Part shown: positions 56,092-62,009 of the stretch, one piece after another | How positions within the stretch are numbered: position 1 is the stretch's first letter | Layout: each line of letters opens with the position of its first letter | Virus record (IMG/VR): IMGVR_UViG_3300017989_000057 | Span: 1 to 64,000 of that record | Source: a virus | DNA: 64,000 nucleotides | Direction: 5' to 3' (one strand) | Notes under the pieces: model-generated | Databases searched by the model: none | Seen by the model: only the letters and a program-made list of their open reading frames with translations | Told to the model about the DNA's origin: nothing | Made by a program: the position numbers and the translations under genes

Positions 56092-57099
56092 ATGAAGCTT
56101 GAAGACATTGGATTCTACACGCTATCTGACAAGCGTGCGTTGAACGCTAGCGACACCTCTCCGTTGCAGCGGTGTGAGTTGATTCTTACGGATCGCTGTA
56201 ACCTACGGTGTCCGTATTGCCGTGGTGTAAGACCGGAGATTCGTGGAGATATGCCGTTCAAACAGGCGATTAAAACTGTCAATCTCTGGATCGCTCAAGG
56301 GCTGAAGAACGTCAGGTTCTCTGGTGGGGAGCCTACTCTATACAAGTGTCTGGGTAAGTTGGTTGATCGTTGTCGTGAAGGTGGGGTCGAGCGTATCGCA
56401 ATCTCCACAAATGGTACGGCAAAGCTTGAGACCTATCTGGCTTTGGTCGGAGCGGGTGTCAACGATTTCTCCATCAGTCTTGATGGTGGTTGCTGCGCTG
56501 TTGGTACGGACATGGCCGGTGGAGTGAAGGGTGCATGGGCGAAGGCTGTAGAGTCTATCCGCACTCTGAGCAAGATCACCTACGTAACCGTTGGCATGGT
56601 CTTCACCGAGGCTAATGTTGACCAGTGTGTTGAGGCTGTGCTGTTCGTGGACAGCCTGGGGGTTTCTGACATCCGAGTTATCCCAGCGGCACAGTACAAC
56701 CAAGCTTTGACAAAGCTGGCCGATTTGCCAGACGAGGTATTGGACAAGTACCCGATCCTGAAGTACCGGATTGGGAACCTGAAAGCTGATAGAAGTGTAC
56801 GCGGAATCTGTGAGGGCAATTGTCGCAAGTGCTGGTTGGCACTGGACGACATGGCTGTAGCCGGTAAATGGCACTTCCCATGCATCATCCACTTACGGGA
56901 AGGTGGCGATCCTATCGGTGAAGTAGGTCCGAACATGAGGGCCGAGCGACTACAATGGATTCTTGAACACGATAGCATGGCCGACCCAATCTGTGCTGCG
57001 AACTGCCTGGACGTGTGCGTTGACTACAACGACACGGCAGCTATATCGCACCCAGAAAAGAGGGCCGGTAGCTCAGTGGTACGAGCGGGATGCTTATAA
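56092..57099 (+). CDS. radical SAM protein
   Basis: 335 aa. The CxxxCxxC cluster (Cys36, Cys40, Cys43 in TDRCNLRCPYCRG) binds the [4Fe-4S] that cleaves SAM. RFSGGEPTL is the SAM GGE motif. C-terminal cysteines (CEGNCRKC, CAANCLDVC) suggest an extra cluster (SPASM-like). It could modify RNA, a peptide or a nucleotide. The last 12 codons lie inside tRNA-Ile, so the tail may be altered. Confidence 0.88.
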   Translation: MKLEDIGFYTLSDKRALNASDTSPLQRCELILTDRCNLRCPYCRGVRPEIRGDMPFKQAIKTVNLWIAQGLKNVRFSGGEPTLYKCLGKLVDRCREGGVERIAISTNGTAKLETYLALVGAGVNDFSISLDGGCCAVGTDMAGGVKGAWAKAVESIRTLSKITYVTVGMVFTEANVDQCVEAVLFVDSLGVSDIRVIPAAQYNQALTKLADLPDEVLDKYPILKYRIGNLKADRSVRGICEGNCRKCWLALDDMAVAGKWHFPCIIHLREGGDPIGEVGPNMRAERLQWILEHDSMADPICAANCLDVCVDYNDTAAISHPEKRAGSSVVRAGCL

Positions 57100-57134
57100 C
57101 ATCCAAGTCGCTGGTTCGATTCCAGCCCGGCCTA
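57062..57134 (+). tRNA. tRNA-Ile (TAT)
   Basis: Acceptor GGGCCGG/CCGGCCT, anticodon stem GGATG/CATCC with loop CTTATAA, T loop TTCGATT. Encodes TAT to read ATA codons rather than CAT with lysidine. It overlaps the radical SAM gene by 38 bases. Confidence 0.88.
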
Positions 57135-57137
57135 TGT

Positions 57138-57216
57138 TGGCTGATAGCTCAGTTGGTAGAGCAGTGGTAGGGTCGCTCCCTGCTACGGCGCGCAGGTTCG
57201 AGTCCTGCTCAGCCAG
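57138..57216 (+). tRNA. tRNA-like, 8-bp anticodon stem, loop with CGC
   Basis: Acceptor TGGCTGA/TCAGCCA, D arm GCTC/GAGC, T arm GCAGG/CCTGC with TTCGAGT, all normal. The anticodon arm is GTGGTAGG/CCTGCTAC (8 bp instead of 5) with loop GTCGCTC. If read normally the anticodon is CGC (Ala). The extra 3 bp are very unusual. A six-base insertion into a normal arm is an alternative view. Confidence 0.7.
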
Positions 57217-57221
57217 TAGAT

Positions 57222-57294
57222 GTCTCCGTAGTGTTCAACAGTAGCACGCCAGTCTTCCAAACTGGAGGTCTCGGTGCAAATCCGAGTGGGGACT
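57222..57294 (+). tRNA. tRNA-Gly (TCC)
   Basis: Acceptor GTCTCCG/TGGGGAC, anticodon stem CCAGT/ACTGG with loop CTTCCAA, T loop TGCAAAT (T-loop second base is G). Confidence 0.85.
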
Positions 57295-57298
57295 TTGG

Positions 57299-57372
57299 GG
57301 GCTTGTAGCTCAGTGGAATTAGAGCACCGTCTACGGAACCGGGTGTCGGGAGTTCGAATCTCTCCAGGCCCA
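57299..57372 (+). tRNA. tRNA-Arg-like (ACG), degenerate anticodon stem
   Basis: Acceptor GGGCTTG/CAGGCCC and T arm GGGAG/CTCTC are good. The loop CTACGGA would give anticodon ACG, but the anticodon stem has two mismatches in five positions. It may be decaying or read otherwise. Confidence 0.6.
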
Positions 57373-57380
57373 TTGAAGCA

Positions 57381-57453
57381 GGGCTTGTAGTTTAGTGGTT
57401 AAAACACACGCCTGATAAGCGTGAGATCGCTGGTTCGATTCCAGCCAAGCCCA
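57381..57453 (+). tRNA. tRNA-Ile (GAT)
   Basis: Acceptor GGGCTTG/CAAGCCC, anticodon stem CACGC/GCGTG with loop CTGATAA, T loop TTCGATT. Confidence 0.93.
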
Positions 57454-57477
57454 TAAAGGGGTAACATCGGGTCGATC

Positions 57478-57519
57478 TTACCCCATTAACGGGATTTTAC
57501 CCCATTCCATTACCCCATT
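57478..57519. repeat. three TTACCCCATT repeats
   Basis: Exact TTACCCCATT at 57478, 57497 and 57510. GGGGTAA upstream (57459-57465) can pair with them, giving alternative hairpins before the zinc gene at 57554. Possible regulator site or transcript-end element. Confidence 0.65.
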
Positions 57520-57540
57520 GTGGATAGAAACACCGTCATT

Positions 57541-57550
57541 GGTGTATAAA
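57541..57550 (+). promoter_or_regulatory. class B motif just before ATG
   Basis: GGTGTATAAA ends three bases before ATG 57554, followed by a second ATG at 57557, the expected transcript start. A leaderless mRNA would fit; no Shine-Dalgarno site is seen. Confidence 0.5.
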
Positions 57551-57553
57551 CTG

Positions 57554-57748
57554 ATGATGGAAGAAAGAGAAACAGGCATCCCATGCTTTGGGTGCGGTCA
57601 ACGATCGGGTATCGATTGCCCAGGCCGCAGGCCGGATGAGGCCACCCGTTGTAAGGTGTGCTTGGAAGAATTCATGCGGCAGATGGACACAGCAGAGCGG
57701 GTCATGGAGGAACACAAGGACATGTTGAGAAGGTTGGCAGATTCGTAG
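57554..57748 (+). CDS. small zinc-finger protein
   Basis: 64 aa from the first ATG, or 63 from the ATG at 57557. CFGCGQRSGIDCPG and CKVC form a zinc site. C-terminal helix (RQMDTAERVMEEHKDMLRRL). Probably DNA- or protein-binding. No Shine-Dalgarno; class B motif directly upstream. Confidence 0.65.
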   Translation: MMEERETGIPCFGCGQRSGIDCPGRRPDEATRCKVCLEEFMRQMDTAERVMEEHKDMLRRLADS

Positions 57749-57757
57749 GAGCGAGAA

Positions 57758-57829
57758 ATGAAGCTACAACAGCAATCATCCCAGTCGAGTAGTCAACGGC
57801 CTCGTGGCCGTCTGGGGTGGACTGTGTAG
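57758..57829 (+). CDS. 23-residue Gln/Ser/Arg peptide
   Basis: TAGGAGCG before the ATG. Gln/Ser-rich then Arg-rich (QRPRGRLGWTV). It is followed by a terminator, like the small frames at 43706 and 51792. Its translation is plausible but unproven. Confidence 0.5.
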   Translation: MKLQQQSSQSSSQRPRGRLGWTV

Positions 57830-57851
57830 ATTCAGGTACACGGAAACACAG

Positions 57852-57888
57852 AACCGGGCGGTCCATGAGGGCTGTCCGGTTTTTTTTG
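57852..57888 (+). terminator. intrinsic terminator
   Basis: AACCGG and CCGGTT close an imperfect hairpin followed by a T-run to 57888. It ends the short unit before tRNA-Ser. Confidence 0.75.
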
Positions 57889-57896
57889 TGCGCAGA

Positions 57897-57979
57897 GGAA
57901 AGCGCCGCGGAATGGTCTGCAACTCGGTTTGAACCCGAGGGGGGCTGAAAGGCTCGGGGTTCGATTCCTCCGCTTTCCG
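57897..57979 (+). tRNA. tRNA-Ser (TGA)
   Basis: Acceptor GGAAAGC/GCTTTCC, anticodon loop TTTGAAC, long variable arm, T loop TTCGATT. G73. Class II as expected. Confidence 0.9.
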
Positions 57980-57990
57980 TTATCTTGTGG

Positions 57991-58018
57991 TTCTATGGGG
58001 TATATATACACCATAGAA
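57991..58018. repeat. 28-bp near-perfect palindrome
   Basis: TTCTATGG (57991-57998) pairs with CCATAGAA (58011-58018), and the inner GTATATATAC is itself palindromic. It lies between two serine tRNAs. Possible processing or recombination site. Confidence 0.7.
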
Positions 58019-58020
58019 TG

Positions 58021-58105
58021 GGGTGGTGAAGTCGCAAGGCGCGGCCACCGGCTGCTAACCGGTTGGGGCTCGCACGAGTCTGTGGGTCGGGACCACCGCC
58101 ATCCG
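58021..58105 (+). tRNA. tRNA-Ser (GCT)
   Basis: Acceptor GGGTGGT/GCCATCC, anticodon stem ACCGG/CCGGT with loop CTGCTAA, long variable arm. Position 8 is G and the T loop is GTCGGGA, both unusual. Confidence 0.82.
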
Positions 58106-58109
58106 TTGA

Positions 58110-58183
58110 GGGCCGATAGCTCAAGCTGGCAGAGCGTCTGGCTTTGAACCAGGAGGTTGCAAGTTCGAACCTTGCTCGGCCTG
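58110..58183 (+). tRNA. tRNA-Gln (TTG)
   Basis: Acceptor GGGCCGA/TCGGCCT, anticodon loop CTTTGAA, T loop TTCGAAC. Confidence 0.9.
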
Positions 58184-58197
58184 TTTTGTACGCAAAT

Positions 58198-58207
58198 GGT
58201 GTATAAT
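58198..58207 (+). promoter_or_regulatory. class B promoter-like motif
   Basis: GGTGTATAAT, nine bases before the 25-codon frame at 58217 and about 85 bases before the virion gene at 58291. Confidence 0.6.
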
Positions 58208-58216
58208 CCAAGTGAG

Positions 58217-58294
58217 ATGAATCTGCGAAGCCTTCGTTTCTATGTTGACTCGGAATCTTCGTGGCCTTATCAAAAGGAAGAGGTGAAGTCATGA
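58217..58294 (+). CDS. 25-residue leader peptide
   Basis: ATG shortly after a class B motif. The stop (TGA) overlaps the ATG of the next gene, so translation is likely coupled. No recognised sequence. Confidence 0.45.
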   Translation: MNLRSLRFYVDSESSWPYQKEEVKS

Positions 58295-58836
58295 GTTTGG
58301 TAACAGACAACTGGGCAACGAATTTGAATCCAACACCGAAGCCGTTCAAGATGTACAAAACGCTTACGGCAACGGCTGCTTCTGGAGCGGCTGCGACAGA
58401 CACACAGAATTTTTTCGTTAAGGACTGCCCGTTTCCGGTCGATGTGATCGGTTTCGAGGTTCACAGCGTCTCTGTATCTGGTGCTGGTTTCAGTGGCAGT
58501 GGGTCTAACCTGACTGTTGCCCTACAGACATCTACGACAGTCGATGCGTCACCGGCAGCGCCGGTATCAGCTTCCTGGGATACCCCAGTGAGTGTGAATG
58601 CGTCTGGGTATGCGGCAAGTACCGACAGCCTGCTGTTTAGCGCACCGTCTAATTCCGGTGCTGTGCTGCACGCGACCCTCGACAAGACCTACGTATCGGT
58701 TCCGAAGGGTGGTTCCATGAGGGCAACTCTGTCCGCACAGGCCAAGGACGCTATCGGTTCTGGTACCACTCCGGTTGAGCTTTTGGCAATCGTCGAGTGT
58801 ATTCCTACTGAGGTAAAGGATAAGCGATACTTCTAA
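58291..58836 (+). CDS. virion protein, probable tail or fibre part
   Basis: 181 aa with GAAGAGGTGAAG before the ATG. Ser/Ala/Val-rich beta protein (VSVSGAGFSGSGSNLTVALQ) typical of phage structural proteins. It has its own class B motif and a terminator, suggesting high expression. No family assigned. Confidence 0.72.
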   Translation: MSLVTDNWATNLNPTPKPFKMYKTLTATAASGAAATDTQNFFVKDCPFPVDVIGFEVHSVSVSGAGFSGSGSNLTVALQTSTTVDASPAAPVSASWDTPVSVNASGYAASTDSLLFSAPSNSGAVLHATLDKTYVSVPKGGSMRATLSAQAKDAIGSGTTPVELLAIVECIPTEVKDKRYF

Positions 58837-58862
58837 TCTGATCGCGTGAATAGCATCTCTCA

Positions 58863-58892
58863 GGCCGGGGGCGAAAGCTCTCGGCCTTTTTT
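58863..58892 (+). terminator. intrinsic terminator of the virion gene
   Basis: GGCCGGGGGC, loop GAAA, GCTCTCGGCC with two G-T pairs, then six T. One of the strongest terminators here. Confidence 0.92.
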
Positions 58893-58925
58893 ATTGTATT
58901 TATTATCCTCCACAGATTAATTTTT

Positions 58926-58934
58926 GTGTATAAA
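58926..58934 (+). promoter_or_regulatory. class B promoter-like motif of an HNH gene
   Basis: GTGTATAAA, about 23 bases before the HNH ATG at 58957. Confidence 0.5.
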
Positions 58935-58956
58935 TATGTTGTGGGAGGATATAGAT

Positions 58957-59520
58957 ATGCCCAGTAAGAAACAAAGAAAAAAAATACTAGAAAATGATTG
59001 TTGTACAATGTGCGGCAAAAAGAAAAATAATACCAATACTTTATGTGAGTCTTGCCTCGCATATAAACGTAATTGGAACAGACAGAAGCGAGCTACATGG
59101 CGCAAAAATGGTTTGTGTACATATTGCGGGAAAAATCCAGCACGACCACAGTGGAAAACATGTCAAGAGTGTCATGATAAGCTTGCGCCAAAAGCGGTTA
59201 TTAAAAATAGGGAATATAATCTTCGTTGTTTATCTCTGAAGCAACAAAGAAAACAAAGAGTTATGAATCACTATGGAGGTAGATGTTTGTGCTGTGGTGA
59301 ATCATGTCTTGATTTTTTAACCATTGACCATATCCAAGAAAATGGTGCTAAGCATCGGAGACAAATTGCACCAAATCATAGAGGCAAAGGGCCGGGTGGT
59401 GATCTTTTTTATCGATGGCTCGAAAACAATAATTATCCAGTCGGTTTTCAAGTATTATGTTATAACTGTAATATTGGTAAGCACAGAAATAACGGTATTT
59501 GTCCGCATCAATTGCAATAG
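58957..59520 (+). CDS. HNH endonuclease with zinc pairs
   Basis: 187 aa with GGGAGG before the ATG. CTMCGKK, CESC, CTYCGKN and CQECH zinc pairs precede the HNH core (HYGGRCLCCGESCLDFLTID, HIQENGAKH, CYNCN). Very AT-rich, related to 42344. Inserted between a virion gene and tail assembly genes. Confidence 0.88.
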   Translation: MPSKKQRKKILENDCCTMCGKKKNNTNTLCESCLAYKRNWNRQKRATWRKNGLCTYCGKNPARPQWKTCQECHDKLAPKAVIKNREYNLRCLSLKQQRKQRVMNHYGGRCLCCGESCLDFLTIDHIQENGAKHRRQIAPNHRGKGPGGDLFYRWLENNNYPVGFQVLCYNCNIGKHRNNGICPHQLQ

Positions 59521-59526
59521 ATGATT

Positions 59527-59535
59527 GTGTATAAT
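59527..59535 (+). promoter_or_regulatory. class B promoter-like motif
   Basis: GTGTATAAT, about 66 bases before the tail-assembly gene at 59601. Confidence 0.58.
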
Positions 59536-59600
59536 CACTAGGGATAGGCCATGTGGTAGGATAGTTGGTTTGGTTTGTACCGAACTAAGGAATTTATAGG

Positions 59601-60683
59601 ATGGATACGAATAATCTGCAAAGATTGATAGCGCGTATAAGCTGGGGATATACCTCCGCGACCGTCAGCACTCAGGATGGTGAATTGGTATCACTTCTGC
59701 TACGCCCACCTACGCCCAAAGAGCAGGCGAAAGCTGCTATGGTCTACTCGACCGAACGCCAGCGCGCTGCTCTGATCGGCCTACCTTCCGAAAAAGAAAT
59801 GCTGGAAAATCTCATCAATCTGGGACGATGGAATGTCGAAACAGAGGAAGAGATTGCTGGACTCGAAAAGGATATCCACACAATCCGACGAGGATTGTTG
59901 GATTTCTTGTTCAATAAGACAAAGTTGGAACAAGCACGCTCCCTTTTGCGTCGGGCAGAAAAGGCTTTGATTGATCGCCTTTGCCAGAAACACGAACTGC
60001 TTCAGAATAGCGCCGAGGCCCACGCGGAGATTTGTCAACAGCGGTATTTGATCGGTAGAATCACGGAAACTGACGATGGCAATCCATTTTGGCCTACCGA
60101 GAAGGACTTCGATGATTGCGATGATAACAAACTGATTGCCCAACTGTGTGAATTGTTCTTTCAGAAATCCAGATTGCCCGTTTCTGTTGTTCGGGAGATT
60201 GCGAGATCATCCACCTGGAGATCATACTGGGAAGTCGCCAAAACGTCTCATGAATTGTTCGACGGACCGGTATCTGGATGGTCTCTGAATCAACGAGAAT
60301 TGGCTTATTGGTCTACCATATACGACTCTGTTTACGCTGCTTTCGAGAGACCGTCCAAGGACATCATTACAGATGACGATCTGCTAGACTCTTGGTTCAT
60401 TCGTCAGGGCGAGAAGATCGAGAGCAAGACGCAAACAGGCATGGCTCCGCAACCACTCAAGCCGGGTCGTAACGAAGAATTCATAATGGCTGACAGGGAA
60501 GGTGCTCAGCGTGTGTACAATATGAATGATCCTGCTACTCGCGCTAGAATCAAAGCTAAGCAGAAGATGATCAGCCAGCGAGGAACAGTAAGAGAACAGG
60601 ACATGCCGGATAGTCAGAACGAAATGAGACAGCAACTAATGGAGAAACAGAGGAAGCATGTCAAGGACATTAGTCGTAGGTAA
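59601..60683 (+). CDS. probable tail assembly protein
   Basis: 360 aa. Mostly helical, with an N-terminal beta part, charged helices (LEKDIHTIRRGLLDFLFNKT), and a basic tail. Position between tail and tape-measure genes suggests a tail assembly or chaperone function. No family certain. Confidence 0.62.
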   Translation: MDTNNLQRLIARISWGYTSATVSTQDGELVSLLLRPPTPKEQAKAAMVYSTERQRAALIGLPSEKEMLENLINLGRWNVETEEEIAGLEKDIHTIRRGLLDFLFNKTKLEQARSLLRRAEKALIDRLCQKHELLQNSAEAHAEICQQRYLIGRITETDDGNPFWPTEKDFDDCDDNKLIAQLCELFFQKSRLPVSVVREIARSSTWRSYWEVAKTSHELFDGPVSGWSLNQRELAYWSTIYDSVYAAFERPSKDIITDDDLLDSWFIRQGEKIESKTQTGMAPQPLKPGRNEEFIMADREGAQRVYNMNDPATRARIKAKQKMISQRGTVREQDMPDSQNEMRQQLMEKQRKHVKDISRR

Positions 60684-60693
60684 GGGGGTAGGA

Positions 60694-61062
60694 ATGTCTC
60701 GGAAAGAGGAAGAACTAGCAGCACTGCGTCGAAGGCAGAAAGAGGCTCACCGTGGACGGATTGCTCAGGATTCACGGGATCGCCTCAAGAGAATAGCAAG
60801 CAAGAAGTTCAGGACTTGCTTCATTTCTGCTTTGGCTGAATTCGAGAATACGTTTGGTTTTGAAGTTTGGGGTCACAATTTACCAGAAGAGAGCCTCACC
60901 CCAGAACAGAAGGCCAATAGAATACGTTGGGAACAAGTTCGCAAGAACATTCTTGACAAGGGGAATGCCCAAGCGCGTGCCTTGGGGATGGAAATCGATC
61001 TCCACAAGGTCGAATTCGAAGGATACCGGATGGATTTTGGAGGAACAACCGATGGACAGTAA
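60694..61062 (+). CDS. probable tail assembly protein
   Basis: 122 aa with GGTAGGA before the ATG. Charged N-terminal helix (RKEEELAALRRRQKEAHRGR) and a compact C-terminus. It overlaps the next gene by 11 bases. Function by position only. Confidence 0.6.
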   Translation: MSRKEEELAALRRRQKEAHRGRIAQDSRDRLKRIASKKFRTCFISALAEFENTFGFEVWGHNLPEESLTPEQKANRIRWEQVRKNILDKGNAQARALGMEIDLHKVEFEGYRMDFGGTTDGQ

Positions 61063-61996
61063 GAGGATAGTTGTCGATACAGTGGATGTTGAGGGCAATC
61101 CGCTCAAATTGGCGGTACTTCGCCCCACGAACAGAATCAGCCAGGAAGCGAATATGGCATATAATCTACGGATGGCAGAGTTGATGCGTCGAGGGTCTCA
61201 GAATCCTTCGCAGCGGCTTATGCTTCGGGCTGAACTAGAAGAGTATCTCGCCAAGATGGGCGTCTGGACTCTTCGGGATCAGGCAGAAGTGGAGAAACTG
61301 GCGTTGGAAATTCGTGCGCACGAACTGATGCTCAAGAAGGGTGGTATCAAAGTTTCCGAGGGGCGAGCGTTGGCTCTAGAGATGGCCGAGAAGCGACAAT
61401 TGATTCTCGAAAAGCATCATAAGCGGTTGCAGTTTGATTCCGCTACAATTGAGTCTCAGGCCGAGAATTTTCGGTTTGAGTTTCTGCTTGTCAAATGCTT
61501 GGTGTCGGCTGATACCGGCAAGCCATTTTTGCGCAATCATGACGAGTATGTTGAACGGCAGGATGAGCAGGCTATTGTCGATTGTGCTGGAGTGCTGGCG
61601 AATATGGTGTATGGTATCGATGATAGCGTTCAAAAGAATATGTTTGAGATGAAATGGCTCAAGGACGCTGGCATGATTAACGATGACGGACGATATACCA
61701 GACCGGACGGGACAATTGTTGACCGTAATGGTCGGCTGATCAATGAGGATGGGCGATATATCGATCGAGAGGGTAATCTGATCGATACGTTTGGGCGTCC
61801 AGTAGATGAGCATGGCAATCTGTTGGTGGACGACTCAAAGCCATTTATCGATGACGAGACTGGGGAAATGGTGGTGATTGGTGACATAGGAGTAGTGACT
61901 AAAACAAAACCGAAGGCCAAGAAAAAGCAAGCTTCTGCCAAGAAAGGAACGGGCACGAAGAAAAAGAAGAAGACCACCACCAAGCAGAAGAGTTAG
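61052..61996 (+). CDS. tail assembly protein with DGR/EGN repeats
   Basis: 314 aa with GGAGG before the ATG. Helical N-terminus, then repeats of the type EDGRYIDREGNLID from about residue 210, and a very Lys-rich tail (KKKQASAKKGTGTKKKKK). Such repeats occur in phage tail assembly or chaperone proteins. Immediately upstream of the tape measure gene. Confidence 0.65.
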   Translation: MDSKRIVVDTVDVEGNPLKLAVLRPTNRISQEANMAYNLRMAELMRRGSQNPSQRLMLRAELEEYLAKMGVWTLRDQAEVEKLALEIRAHELMLKKGGIKVSEGRALALEMAEKRQLILEKHHKRLQFDSATIESQAENFRFEFLLVKCLVSADTGKPFLRNHDEYVERQDEQAIVDCAGVLANMVYGIDDSVQKNMFEMKWLKDAGMINDDGRYTRPDGTIVDRNGRLINEDGRYIDREGNLIDTFGRPVDEHGNLLVDDSKPFIDDETGEMVVIGDIGVVTKTKPKAKKKQASAKKGTGTKKKKKTTTKQKS

Positions 61997-62009
61997 GAGC
62001 GTGATGTAA

